Assembly (NCBI GenBank): GCA_001600415.1
Contig: BCJX01000015.1
Span: 437,382-501,381, forward strand
Direction: 5' to 3'
DNA from: Pascua guehoae
Taxonomy: Eukaryota; Basidiomycota; Tremellomycetes; Trichosporonales; Trichosporonaceae
Length of the DNA stretch: 64,000 nucleotides
A model generated the notes under the pieces. That model was given only the letters and a program-made list of their open reading frames with translations. It searched no databases and was not told the origin of the DNA. Of this stretch, positions 1 to 12,681 are shown piece by piece (positions within the stretch are counted from its first letter, which is position 1; the number at the start of each line of letters is the position of its first letter). The position numbers and the translations under genes were made by a program.

Positions 1-2497
1 GCCGCGGAAGAGAGGTCCACGGGTACCTACTGAGGACGACCGTGAGGCCAATCGTCGGCGCGATCCAATGTACGCCTGGCACGGCCGTAAACCCGACAAT
101 GAAGCAGCCGATAAAGAACAAGACGCCAGCCACCATGGGAGCATACAGGCGCGCATCGACGCCCTTGATTGCTTCCTTGCGCCGGTAGATGCGTTCCTGG
201 ACGTGGTCGCCCACCATGGCCAGGGCTGCGGCAATGCTGACGTGTAAGCGGAGTGAAAGTGGGGTTTGTGGACAGGAGATTGTGCCGCTCTAGCAGGAAG
301 CATTGGTATCATGACACGCACCACATGGTCAGGTAGACGAGGCCGACTTTTTCAGTGTTGAAGTGGTGCATTTTGCGGAAAATGTACGGCAGGCCGGAAA
401 CCTGGAACTGGGTTAGCCTTCCAGTCTCTGCCGCCAGATTCTCACCTGTGTATAGTACACTCCCCACTGTATCGTCAGCACCGCCGAACCCTATATTATC
501 CTCCTGGGCCACAACCCATCGCGCGTACACACAGCGCTCCCCCTTTGACACAACTCACAGCCAGAGAGATCCACATGGAAAAGAACATGATGAGCGGCTC
601 GCGCGCGAGAAAGAGAAGCGGCCGGACGAGCGACGTCTGCATGGCCGTCATAAACGACACCTTGTTAACCTCTGAGCGGGCGAGGTAGCGCGCACCGTCG
701 GCCATGCCGCGTTCCTTCGCAGTGCGGCGGCGTGGCGGCGCAGAATGACGGCCGAGCGGGTTTCGGGTATGGCAAAGACGGAGATTGGGAAGAAGATGGC
801 GAGGATGACTGGGGTCAGTGGTGTGGTGCGTTTTAGACATTAGAAAAGATATATGCTTTTTGAACAGCTCCCGAGATGAAGCATGGGGGTGTTGAGGGGC
901 GAGGGGGTACATGAGCGTGACGTTGCAGATAGCAAGAGGTTGTGGCACGTCGTTGTGAACAGGCCATAAGCTGCAGCAAGGCGTTGCGGACGTAAGGCTG
1001 TAGGATAAGCCATGGCTTGGGAAGCCATTGCCAGCAGCCCAAATACCGCAGCAGAAAATACCCAGCGAGTCTGCCCCACACCACCCAAGATCACCCCCGG
1101 TCTCCCCCCAACCACACTTTGCGACACGCCCCCAACTCCAACTCACTAAAATGGATCCACCACACCCAGCGCCACGACAGCCGCACATCGACAAACGCCA
1201 TCGACATTCCCCCCAGTCCCGTCGCAAAGAAGACGGCAAAGCCAAAGAGCGCCATGGGGAGGCCGCGGCGGGAGGGGATGAACATGTCGGCAATGGTGCC
1301 GCCGACGACCGACGAGCCGATCGAGCCCGCGGCGCCCAGGAGGAAGCGGGCGACGAGGACTGTGGTCATGTTTTGTGCGCTGCGTGTGAGCAGGGGGGCG
1401 AGAGAAATACAAGTGTCCGTGTGGGTTGGGGGAGGGGGGGGGGGGGGATTGGCGTGTCTGTTTATGCGGTTGGCTCGAGGGGGCAATCTCGCGCCACACG
1501 GGACGAACACGCGCCATCACTGCTATCACTGTCCCACATCGATACTGTACACCGCACCCCTCATCAAGGACAAGGTCGACGACGCAACGAGGAAAACCCC
1601 CCGCGCCGTATATGCACCGGCAGACACTCACACAGCATTGACCATGTGGAAGAGTGCAAAGACAAACACGGCAGCGAGGTAGGTGGGCGTCCGTCCCAGC
1701 TCCTCGGAGAGCGGCGCGAGGACGAGGGGAGAAATACCCGCCGCGAAAGCGTACAGCGCAATGCCCGCCTCGGCCTGGAGGGGTGTACAGCCTAGGTCGG
1801 CGCACATCGAGGTTGCCTGTATGGCGTATGCTGGCGTCGTGAATGCTGGCGTTTCAGTGAGTCGTGCATGTGTGTGTGTGTGTGTGGACGTGTGCGGGGT
1901 GAGGTAGGGTGGGGTGGGGTGGAGTGGGCTTGTGGATAAGTCTGACACTGGCCAGCATAGCGGCCGACAGCCCACACATTCCAAATCGCCCGCCCAACAG
2001 CCAAGACGGGGCACAGCAGCTACGACATACTCACCCGTCCACCAGGTATAAAACAGCGCACACGCCGTAATGGCCACCTTGCGGCGTGTGGTAAAAAACA
2101 GCGGATTGTCCGGGGACCCAGGCCCAAACTCGACCCAGATGACGCGCTCGCCTTGGTCGTCGTCGCCTGATTTCGGCAGCGACCCATACGTGCATCCCTC
2201 GGGGAGGGCGGCGGGGGTCGGGACGGTTGTCTGGGGTGTTTGGCTGTGCGTTGTATTCGGGCCTGGCGCCGAGGTTGGTGTTTCTATCCCCGAGTCGCGC
2301 GACGACGGGGAGGCGGGGGGAGAAGGTAATGATGGCAGACTCAAGCTCAGATCGGTAGGCGGTGTAGGTAGACGGGCAGGCGGTTGGTCGGATGGCAGCG
2401 CGAGCGGAGCGGGGACACGACCAACTGGTGTCGGCGGGGGACTTGGCCATGCTTGCTCCTCCGCACGGCCGAGGTCCAGTCGGGGTAAGGGGCTCAT
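1..2497 (-). CDS. MFS multidrug-type transporter (5' part, runs off left edge, apparent frameshift)
   Basis: Plasma-membrane major facilitator of the fungal drug:H+ antiporter type. Exons read on the minus strand: 2497-2035, 1830-1632, 1379-1147, 808-559, 466-446 (21 nt), 407-322, then from 236 off the window. A Pro/Ser-rich cytosolic N-terminus of about 130 residues precedes TM1. The MFS loop motif is seen as APLSEELGR, followed by VARFLLGAAGS and a TM region ending in FAIPETRSAVILRR, the usual Pro-Glu-Thr hinge before the central loop. The codons after that hinge continue in another frame (RGMADGARYLARSE), so one base appears to be missing near 710-716. No splice pair repairs this. The substrate is unknown. 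Family assignment is firm; intactness is doubtful. Confidence 0.85.
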
Positions 2498-2517
2498 TGC
2501 GATGCCTCTGAGCTCAT
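2494..2517 (-). promoter_or_regulatory. short upstream ORF overlapping the MFS start codon
   Basis: An ATG at 2517 opens a 7-codon frame whose TGA (2496-2494) overlaps the presumed transporter ATG (2497-2495) as ATGA. This layout fits termination-reinitiation or repression by a uORF. It matters only if the transcript starts upstream of 2517, which cannot be seen here. Confidence 0.3.
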
Positions 2518-4224
2518 CGTGGAATGCTGCGCGCCGTGGGATGAGTAGCGTGGGTTAGTGGGACAGTACGGTGACAAGGAGGAGCGTGCATGGTATCGAG
2601 AAGTGGTGGGTGCATTGGTGATATGGAAAGAATAAGAGTTGCAAGTCACGGCCTTGGCCGATGGTGTTGCGTGGATCGACTCGGGTGTGCGTCATAATGT
2701 CGGATGACGCCGACGATGTTGCAACTTATGTGACGCGGGAGGGTCAAAGGCAAAGTTGTGTCCGTCCACCGGTACACATGTGCAAGGAGGGCGAGGGGTT
2801 CTGAACAGTTGCACCGAGTTGAACACTTGCAAAATGCATCTCTTAAGAGCTGAATAGCGTGTGTTTAAGGTCAGCACGAAGACGGACGCGTGGAAAATCT
2901 GGCAGTGAACTCGCATCCTTCCCGGTTGACCGCTGGCCGCCGGACAAGGACGCTCGCACCTTGTTTGGAGACTTGGGCCGTATCCCGCCCCGGTTCCCGT
3001 TCCCAACACCTGTGCCTGTTGACATGAAAGTCATTTTTTGACAAACGCGCTCAGAACACAAAGCGAGATTTGTCTTGGCGCACGGCGTGTGCGCCTTTCT
3101 TCCACATGGCCCATGTCCACCGCGCCTATCCTCAGCTCGGACAAACGCGGGCCAGTTGACAGGTTGGGACATTCTGACCAAAGCCTGTTGCGAGCGGGAT
3201 CCCCACCGGTGACTGGGCGGGACGTTTTTGTAGGTAATCCCCTCAGGTCCGTGGGAGCGGGCGGCCCGCGGGACCGTACGTTCAGGTCCCACATACCCAC
3301 CACAGACTGGATAACACCATGCCCGCCGACGTGTCTTGGCAACAGCCGCTGGTTTGGGCTGGGGTCTCGTCACGGGCACGGGCTAAGTGCCTCGGCCAGC
3401 CGCTGTGGTCGGGCCGTTACACGTCACAAGATGTGCATTGTGGCGCGTTGCTTGGTGTCTGGTTGTTTAGTTGTGTAGTTGTCTGGTCCCAGTATCCGCT
3501 TCTAAGCTGTCTGTAGACTGTGGCCCACACACACCCACTTTGCTCGCAGCTGAGGCCTCGCCAGTGGAATGAGTTCGATGTACAAGTGACTACCAATGAC
3601 GCTCTTCCCAGCTGCGCATTAATTAAAGTAAACTATGTCTAGCGCCTGCAACCAGCCTGGGGTATGCACAGGTGCAGTGGGAGAGGAGCCTTTTATGGGT
3701 ATGGGATCAAGTCACAAGAGTTTACACCGTCAATAAGATCAAAGTTAGAGGTCCCGTCACTGACCCAAATGTTCCCATGTACAGGTGCCTGTGGTGCCGT
3801 CGTGCCTCCATGTGGGTTGCCGGGTGGAGTTTGTCGCCGAGGCACCGGCCCCCACGTCACAAGGGCACCGACCACAAAGTGTCTCGCCGACAATCCTGTC
3901 ACTCTTTGTTTGCTCCCACAGTAGTGTGCTCAGAGGGCGATGGCGCTATGCGACATGTAGCATGGTACGTACTGTCACTGACGGCTCTGGACCGCAGGGT
4001 GCGCTGGTCTACAAGGGTGACGAAAAAAGTGGCAGGTGTATCTTTGGCGGAATGGGAGGATTTGGAATGTCACAAGGGGTCCGGGCGAGCGTGCAAGATA
4101 ACATGGTTGGTGAAAGGCGCAGGGGATGTGGAGGGCATGTGGGGAGGGGGTGGGACGTTATGCTTCTAGTCAATTCGTGAATGGTCCGTGGGCCGTGGGG
4201 GTCGCGGTGTGTCACTGGTTTTCG
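2518..4224. other. gene-free stretch
   Basis: I see no open frame with convincing composition or domain and no chain of splice sites. Short frames on both strands are of the length expected by chance in GC-rich DNA. It lies between the 5' end of the MFS gene and the 3' end of the coiled-coil gene, so the MFS promoter is presumably here. Confidence 0.5.
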
Positions 4225-6826
4225 CTACAGGTCGTTTGCACTTGCGCTGCGTTGACGCTGGGAGGCGCGGCGCTGGCGGTCGCGGAGAGCCTCCTGGCGG
4301 ATACGTGCAAACTCGGCCAGCTGCTCTGGTGTGTGGGCGAGGCTGGCAAACATGGGGGCAATCTCGGCGTCGTCGGCACGATCGACACGGTCGTCGTCGT
4401 CGCCGTCGTCGCCGTGGGGGAGGTGGTCGTTCATCGAGCTGATGTGTTTATCAAGCGGAATAGTTGGGGTGTCGTCGGTCAGGTCAACCTCTTCGGGCTC
4501 CCGGACATAGACCGAGGGTGTGTCACAGCCATTCAAGCCCGGCGTTGTCAGGGATTCGGGCGAGTTTTGGCCCGAGCGGAAGACGTCGGTACTCGACGGT
4601 GTGATAATAATCGAACGCCCCGGCGGTGCGGACGAATCCGACGAAATGGACGAGGTCGACCGCTGCTTGGTCGGCTTGGGGATACCCTTGCTGCGTGTGC
4701 CGTTTGCAGAGGGAAACATTGAGGGTAAGACAGCCATCTGACTGAACCCAAGTCCGTCTAATGAGTCGACCGTGGGTGAAGACTTGGACATTGACAAGTC
4801 GACAGCATCAGACGACGTCTTTGGGTTCGAGTCGCCGCTCTCAGACTCTTCTGGCTTCTTCTTCTTCTTGAGCACAGACGACGCAATGTTGATGCGTCGA
4901 AGCTCGGCCGCAGACAGCCGCGCCGATTCCGACGTGTTGCTGTTAGTCGATGCCGAAGTCGACGTTGACAATGGTTTTAACGACAGGTGCGAAGGATAGG
5001 GCGACGAAGACACCGAGAGAGAAGGCGTGGCCGACGCGCCAGGAGTAAGCGGACCGGCGAGCGGGTCGGGGGCGCCGCTCGAGCTCTCTGCGCGCCGCAA
5101 GGGGGAGGGCGAAGCTCCCGATGTGTGGAAGGGGAACCCATGAGGCGCCATACCACCCATCGGCGAGACGGGAGAATAGGCGCCACCGGGTCCGGGGCTG
5201 TAAGGCATCAAGCCCACTGGTGTACCCGGCACGCCGGTCGAAAACGCCATGACGTGGGTGCTGATATGAGGCGAGAGCGTCATGGGCGACGTTGGGTGTG
5301 CGGAACCGCCGTCAGAGCTGCCCATCTCGACTTCACGCAGGCGGCCGCACACAGCCTGATACATATGCGTAAGAGTGTCGAAGCGATTGCGGAGGATCAT
5401 GAGCTGAAGTGGTCAGCAAATACAGGGGCAGGTGGTCACTCGGAACAGAGCACTGTAGGTCACTCACCTCTGCCTCAAAGCGCCTAGACTCGGACTCGGC
5501 CCGATCACGCGTTTTGCGTGCACGCTCGTAATCGGCACGCATCCGGTCCTCGGTCGCCCGCGACCGACGTAGCTCCTCCCTGGCGCGCACTTCGTCCTCG
5601 CGCGCTTTGCTCTCCTCCGCCTTGGCGTGGCCAATCTCGGCGCGGAGCGAGTCAATGGTGCGCTCGTGGTTGGAGATCATCAGCTCGAGGGCGGGGGACA
5701 TCTGCAGTCCGACCAGTTTCGACTTGAGGCTCCGCCTGGAGGACTGAGGCGAACTCGGCGCAGTCGGCAGACCACCAACCATGGTGCTGTTGTTGCTGGA
5801 GGACGCAAGGTCATCCGACGAGAGGCTGACACCTTGCAACGCCAGTTTTGAAGAGGGGACAACGGGGTCGGATGAAGCACGGGTGCCTTCAGAACCGCCA
5901 CGGGCCTTTGATTTCCGCTTCTTCTTCCTCCCTGGTGACTGAGACAGGGGCAGATAACTCTCCTCGGGGATGATCGAGTACGAGTTGGTGATATGCTTGC
6001 GCACTGGAAGGGTGGTGCGGTCAGGAATGCTCTCGTCACCATCCGTCGACAGCTCGATTTCGAGTGCGGGTGGCGTCGGTCGGAATGGGCTGGACGACGA
6101 CGATTCCCAGCGTTCGTGCCTGTCGTCTTCTGGGACCTTGCCAGTTGAGGGGCGAGGGGAAGGAGGTGTGGGAGCATTGTCTGGTGTCATGGATGGAGCT
6201 GGCGAATCGGTCTCGGAGACAGATGACGAAGCGAGAGATACTGTTGAAGGGAGATTGACGCGGCCAGCCGGCTGAGAGGGGCCCGCCTCGGTCGCAGGGA
6301 GGGGTGGCACAGCGGGAACGCGCTCCGACGGATTGGCAGGGGCCAGTGTGGGGGAAGACGTGATGGAGCTGAGGCTTGTGTCCGCAGTCGTCGCGCTACA
6401 GACGCGAAGCAAAGTGCTGCGAGCCGCCTTTCGTTCCTTGCGCCTCTCACGGCAACGCTCGCGCGACGTCTTCTCCTTGGCGGTGACAGTAGTTGACGCG
6501 CCGACGCTCGGGCTACCGCGGTCCTTCTTGTCTTCCACCGTCTCTTTACGTTGTGGTTTCGCCTCGGTGGTGGTGGACGTCGCCAAGAGTTCCTCGGTGA
6601 AAGCACGACTCAAGCGTTCGCGCTGTCGCCGACGCCACCGCCGGACGGGCTCCCGGATAACAAAGTAGATGGCGCCGACGACGAGCACAACGGTGCAGAT
6701 GAGCAGCTGGCCACGCCAGCTCGCGATGAGAGTAAACGTCTGCGAGCTGAGTAAACGATTGTTGGCTGGCGGTAGCGGGTGTGCCGCCAAACGCGTTGTG
6801 CGGGTATGCGCACGCCTGGTGGGCAT
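4225..6826 (-). CDS. membrane-anchored coiled-coil protein, function unknown
   Basis: Two exons, 6826-5468 and 5403-4225, joined through a 64-nt intron (GTGAGT..CAG) in phase 0, giving about 845 residues. One hydrophobic segment near residues 41-57 is followed at once by an Arg-rich stretch (RRWRRRQRER), predicting a signal anchor with a cytosolic C-terminus. A long Ser/Pro/Thr-rich, probably disordered region follows. Then comes a heptad-like coiled coil of about 95 residues rich in Glu/Arg/Ala (around residues 380-475), which runs across the splice junction. The C-terminal third is again low complexity with an acidic DGDDDDR patch. I recognise no family. The anchor plus coiled coil suggests a tether or organelle-surface scaffold, which is inference. 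An upstream exon cannot be excluded. Confidence 0.7.
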
Positions 6827-9800
6827 GGCTGTTGCGGCTGCAGTCGCGTCTGATGCTGACGGGCTGGCGGGGGTCCTATTGTGCTGTTGTTGGAGGCGAC
6901 AAACAAGGTGTCAAGGTATGTCCAGCGGTGGGGAAGGGGGCGACGCGCGGCGGGTGGGGGGGAGGGNGGGGACGGCGAGGAAAGGAAGAATGGGTTGATG
7001 GCGTTGTTGCGACGGCGCGTATTGTGGTGCTCGCAGTGTCTGCTGGTCGTAGGTGAATGTTTCGGAGGGGGGAAGGATGGAAGAAGAGAGTTACCGGCTA
7101 GTTTGGCATACGGACTGTGGGTGCGGTGTGAGCAATAGTAGTGTGTAGAGGGACGACTGGTGCGAGGGACAAAGGATCAAAGGATGTGGGGAGTCGAATG
7201 GAGGGCGAGTAAAGACAGAAAGGACACTGGTGAGGGTGGGTGGGGTACGACGGTTGGTTGGAGGACGGCGACAGCAAGCAAAAGGGACGTGCCAAAGGCA
7301 CCTGCCCCCCGCGACTAAAGCTTGGGTACGCAGCTTGGCGGGGAGAGCGACGAGCAAGCGAGTTGTAATGTGAGGTGACGCGACGACGAAAGATGAAGGG
7401 GGGAAGGAAGCAAAGGGGGATTTGCACAATGCAAGATCACATCGCAACGACGCGCTTGGGCTCGACGTTGGCAGCGTGCTTGCTCGCTCGCCAGTAGGGA
7501 CAATGGGGGCTTGCCATCGACTACTCGCTTGGCGGTGAAACTGGGCGGCGTGGCGTGGTGGCGGGCATGGCGCCGAGTAGGCGAGAACCCAGAAGTGGCG
7601 AGTTGGCGAGTCTCGACACGAACAAGCAACAAAGGACACAGGGCTTGGGTGTAGGTAATAGCCTCGTGGCCAGTGGCCCACCTCGGTGTCACTGCAGGGT
7701 CCCCCGCCCCGCCCCCCGCCCGCCCGTCCACCCGTGGTCGTCTGTCTGCTCGGCGATGTGCTGCAGAATACCATAATGGTAACCCGAACCATGGCGGCTA
7801 GACAGGGGTGGTGAGGGGGACCGTGCCATCTTCCTCGTCCCTTCGGCTACAGAACACAACCCCGTTCCGCTCATCTCGTGTGACGCCCTCATCCTCGTCA
7901 CCCCCCTCGGCCCCTTTCCTTCCTCACATCACGCTCATACTGCTTCCATCGCAACCACCACAACGAGAGAGGGGACGGTTTGCACTCACTGGTATGGTCA
8001 CAGCCGGGTAAGCACCAGGCTGCAGGCTGCCGCAAGCGCGACGACGCGTTACCACCAGGCGATGGGGGCAGCTCGGGTTGGACGTGCGTGGTGAGGCCGA
8101 AACAATGGGACGTTTGGGAAAGCGGTGCCGATACGCGCAACACACAACTTTGTGCGATTCGAATGACGACTGTCGCCGCCGAGCGTGGAGGGAGGGGGAA
8201 ACAGGGCGAAAGCCGATGTTGGAGAGGCGGGGAAGGGGGGAGGGGGGAGGGGGGGGGGGGCAGTATTATGGATATTTTGAGTGTGTGTGTGATAGAAAAT
8301 GAGGGCGGGTGTTGAGGTGTGTGGTGGGAGTAGAGTGGCGTGTTGCAAGTGGATGTGGTGTGTGATCTGGAAAGTGGTTTGTGCCAACACGAGCAGGCGG
8401 TGTCCGATTGTAGTGTGCAGTGGGGGTGATTAGCGGCTTTGGGTGGGCCCTGACGGGTCGGGTTGGGCGTCGAGCAAGGGGCGGGGGGAAGGTAGGGAGC
8501 CGAAGCAAGGCGCTCGGGGATAAGACAGCAAGGGGGTGAGCGGTGGTTGGTATGGAGTGGGGTATGGTGGTGGTGGTGGCGCCGATGGCCAGTGGTGCCG
8601 TCTGTGTGGATGAGTGGAAGTGTCTGTGTTGTGTTTGAGTTTGTGCGCACAAAACAGGCCCGTTGGCCGTTGGCAGCTGGACGGTGCTGGCTTGCTGGGC
8701 TCGCGCGTTCCGTTAGGTATCCATGCAAAGGATGCCATATGCCATCCCCTCCCTCGCTCCATCCCTCCCACCCATCCATCGGGAACATGTGGGTTAGGCG
8801 GCCATTTGGCGTCCTCGCCTGGATCGCTTGGCTGCTACTTGCGACTGGTGCACATGGACGCATGGCTCCGCAGAGCGCGCAAGAGGTTTACATCCAGGGA
8901 CCCGTGTGGTCGAGGATCGAGGAACAAGGCATCGGGCTTCAGGGGCATTTGCCCAGGGCTGGGATGGTAGAGCTACAACAAACCGTCGAGTTTGGACCTG
9001 CCAAAAAGGCCTTGCCCGTGTCGTGTCCCTTTGGCGGCCAAACTGCAACCTGCCTGCCTGCTGATGCTGCGCTGCTCTTATCTTGGCTTGGGCATGCTTG
9101 GCTTTGTCGAGGTCCTGAATGCATTCAAGATAGACGCGTCTCGAGAGTTTTAACATGTCACCCGAGTTACTGCTACATGCTACTGCTACTCTCCTCGCGC
9201 CATCCTCCGCAGCATGCAGCATCTCGGCGGTCGCGATCAGCTGGCAGCTTGGCACTCTGCACGGCAAATGCCGCAAGCTTGGAGCGAGCCGATTCCAGCT
9301 GGCCAGATGGGGCACAGGCAGGCTGCTGCATGTTGCATGCTGCATGCAGCAGTGGAGACGTGCCGCCCCCGCGTGCCCTCTTGCCCGACGAGGATCCAGG
9401 TTCGGACCGGCACGGCATGCCGGGCACGTGGCGCCGCTTTTTAAACTGGTCCCTGAACGGGGCGCGACGGGGAGACAGGAAATGCACTTGTAACCAAGGT
9501 CGCCTATATGTAGTCCTGGATATGCGCGATGCGCGCGCTACGAGGGGCTGCAACATGCACACAGTATAGTACTACGACTGTCACCCATGGTGCTCCACTG
9601 CTCTACAACCACTCTTAAGCCCAACGGGCACGCGGGCAAGAGTCTAGTCGGCCGTCGAGGGTGACACGGCGAATGCGCCGCCTGCAAGATGGGTCACCAT
9701 GGGCGACCCACTTTGAATGCCCCTAGACAGGATAGCCCCGATGATTCTTCCACCTGTGACGCGCCATGGGTCCCCTAGCGAAACCGAACCTGACGATCAG

Positions 9801-10845
9801 ACGCGCCGGAGGGCTCGGTGGCACAGTGGAACCAGTTAGTGGGCAGTGGGCAGTGGGCAGTGGGCAGTGGGGATTGTCAGACATCCTACACGAGGCAGAT
9901 CTCGCACTACTCTGTTTTGGGGGAAGACACTGATCGCGCTGGCTGGCACGTTGAAAAAGCCGAAGCAACCTTAGTTTCAATCTCAGCAGCCACTTTACAT
10001 CTGGCACGCGAGTGCATGCACTCGTCGGCACTCGTGTAGCCTACCGCAGGGTAGGTCAAGGTTAGACCCAAGGTCTTGCGAGCACAATACAGTTGGCGCA
10101 TACCACCAACGTGCCCAACCCTATACCAATCCCCTTTGCTATTACACTGTAGGCCTGTGACATCAAAGGCGGGAGCAACCCGCAAATTCCACGCACGGGC
10201 CAATGACCTAAACCCTCTTTGCTCCTTTGGGTCCTTTGGCGGTTAGGACTGACAGCCAGCGCCATAACGCCAAAGTATATCTCTCGAGAAGGCTTGCGCA
10301 GACATGTAATGAATCAATCAATTATGCAAGCAAGCACTAGAACTGGAAGTCGTTCAAGAGGCTCCCTTCGGTAGCTCGGTAAGGGAATTGCAACCTGCTC
10401 GGCTTCGGAAGAATCAAGTTGTCCTACTGACGTGTACGTAAAGGGCGGGAGAGCGAGCTTGATGCAATCGAGCAACCGATCAACCACCAGACCAAAGTCG
10501 CCGAATCCGAACGGACTTTATGCTCCGACCACACAATGCACGTCAACGAAAAGAATCGGCCTGTTCCTGTTTTGCAGGCCTATTATAGCACACACTTAGG
10601 CAACCCAAGACCACGAGGCGCCTATTATTCACTGGTTATCTGCCTCATGATCGACCTTTCGTCATTAACTCAGGAACGCGATGGTCAAAGGCTGGGCGCA
10701 CGCACGTGCGAGAGCAACACTCCAACAGCCTACCAAGCTACCAGCTACCGACTACCGCTTCAGATACCAACCACCACCCAAGATCTAGCCTAGCCGCCTT
10801 TTGACTCCCCCAGACCATCGCAAAGCGTTTCCACTAGCACCACCT
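6827..10845. other. gene-free stretch of about 4 kb
   Basis: It contains an ambiguous base at 6967, a very G/A-rich tract on the plus strand around 8200-8260, and a CATGCTGCATG-type short palindromic repeat near 9315-9355. The longest open frames (for example 8547-9569 on plus, about 340 codons) have compositions expected from base bias and no recognisable motif. It probably includes the 5' region of the coiled-coil gene and the VTC1 promoter. Confidence 0.45.
9838..9872 (+). repeat. 7-bp tandem repeat, five copies
   Basis: The heptamer AGTGGGC is repeated four times perfectly and once with one change. It is a simple G-rich microsatellite in intergenic DNA. Confidence 0.9.
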
Positions 10846-10981
10846 CTTTCAACTTTTCTCCTTCAACCGACTTTCCTCCTACACCTACACCTGCACTCCA
10901 TTTCGTGTGCTTGTTCTCTCGTTTCCGAGCTCCCCCTTCGTCACTTGTCACCCAACACCCGCCACCCACCTCCACCTCGCA
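10846..10981 (+). promoter_or_regulatory. pyrimidine-rich promoter/5' leader of VTC1
   Basis: The 135 bases before the VTC1 ATG are strongly C/T-biased with repeated CTTTC, CTCC and CACC runs and no ATG. This is the type of CT-rich core promoter/leader common upstream of fungal housekeeping genes. The transcription start is not determinable here. Confidence 0.4.
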
Positions 10982-12681
10982 ATGTCGACCCAGCCCCTCC
11001 TCCAGCGCACGGCGAAGAAGGTGCGCAACCACAGCAACTCTGTCCAAGCGCCCGGCGTGATGGACTAATGCCCGTGCACATGATGAAGCTGACCTCGTTA
11101 CCTCTTCTCCGGCTCCGACCATAATATCGACCACAACATCGTACACTACTGGCTACTCTGGCTCCCCCCTCCGCCGCCCCTCCGCAATCTCCCCCCGCTC
11201 ATCTGCTGCCTGGTCATTCCTGCCATCTTCTTACACCCCCTTGTCTCTCCGACACAGCGCATCGCGCTCCCCGTCCGAGTTGAGCCCAAGGTCTTCTTCG
11301 CGAATGAGTGAGTTGACACGCCTCGGATGCGCGCTGACGACCAGGCGTACCTTCCTCTCGTGGCTCCACTTCTCGGTCGTTCTCGGCGGTCTCGCCGTCG
11401 GTCTCCTCAACTTTGGCGACAAGGTAAGTTACGAGTCTGTGGTCTGTGGATTGGTCGATGCGAGGGGTGTTGAAGGGGCTGCTATGTCGACTGGGGACGA
11501 CAAAGCCCTCTGGGACATTTGACCGGGATCTCGTCGAGACGATGACCCTGGAGACGACGAGCGTACCCCACAGACGACGCTCGCAGGCTCAGAGACCACC
11601 GCTGCGAGAGGTCTATCATTTGAAGATGGCGCAGGCAGATGTCACTGCCAGCCTGGTGGCTTGTGGGGCTGATGTGCTGGCCCTACTGTTCAACCTCATT
11701 CACCTTGCCCCTCGCATATGCCCGCACACACTGACAACCAGGTTGGCCGTATCTCGGCCGCCATGTACACGGCCATCGGTGAGTTTGCAGATGACCACCA
11801 GCGTCACAAATTGACACGCTCCAGCCGTCGGCGTCATGGTATACGCACTCACTATTTACCAACGCCGTGCCCGCGCCATCCGCGAACGTACTGGTGCACC
11901 ATACGACGACCGTCTTGGTCCTGTGAGTGGCCGGTCTGTGGATCGAGCTCGTGCTGACAGCCCCCAGACTGTTCTTTGCATTTTCCTCCTTGGTGAGTCG
12001 GAGTCTGCTGGTTAGAGGTCTCTGTGCTATGGTGTTGGCTTGGTCCTTGTTGTTGTCGAGGCGCTGGTTCGATGCGGGATGACGAGGGTGCGGCCGACGA
12101 CGGCCAACATCTCCGGCTGCATCATGGACGAGATTGGCAGCGGGGACACGCCATAAGCCACTGGGATTCGCGAGGCGGAACAGGCAACGCCGGCGATCTG
12201 TCTCCGTCCTTCACAGGCTCCATTCACCTGTGGAGGACCGTCGCGTCCTTTCCCCAGCCAAGACGGCTGCATGGGTGTCAGAGGCATCGCCGCGAGCTGC
12301 CGTGTCCCGTGGCCATCCTGATCTCCGCATTCCTGGGTGACCCAGTGCTTGGCGCGTTGCTTCCCACGAACATCACTTGCAACTGTTGGTTGCAATTGGG
12401 AGTCTTTCCCTCCACCGAGCTCGTTCCACCCCAACTTGCTGCCCATCAAAGCTCTCCATGGCACCCTATACTGGTCGCCATTCGTTTGTGAGCTACCCGC
12501 TGCTGGGGTGTGTTCAGAGGCTCGGGCGGAACCCCCTCTGCTTCGTGTCCTACGTCTCCTTGCCCCCTGCCGTTCCCTCTGTCCCCACAACATATGTCAT
12601 CGTTTCATTACAAACCAACAACATAACTAACCCACAGCCGCCATTACAACCAACTTCATTCTCCGTGCCATCTACGACTAG
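10982..12681 (+). CDS. VTC1: vacuolar transporter chaperone subunit Vtc1
   Basis: Small subunit of the vacuolar polyphosphate polymerase (VTC) complex, which makes polyphosphate from ATP and feeds it into the vacuole. Seven exons: 10982-11020, 11258-11307, 11345-11423, 11742-11778, 11825-11922, 11968-11992, 12638-12681, giving 123 residues. The spliced protein follows yeast Vtc1 almost residue for residue: N-terminal PLLQRT, then [28 protein letters not shown], and PYDDRLGP before the last membrane segment. These form the three-helix VTC transmembrane domain (DUF202-like) without an SPX domain, as expected. All junction phases agree. Introns are 37-645 nt; the first, third and last are large (237, 318 and 645 nt) for such a short gene. 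Confidence 0.96.

Noticed and set aside
9155..9493. 112-codon plus frame starting MSPELLLHATATLLAP
   Set aside because: The start looks signal-like, but the rest is Arg/Ala/Gly-rich noise made of CATGC repeats, with no splice or promoter support.
8547..9569. 340-codon plus-strand frame
   Set aside because: Trp/Cys/Arg-rich, chance-like composition, no motif, no consistent third-position bias.
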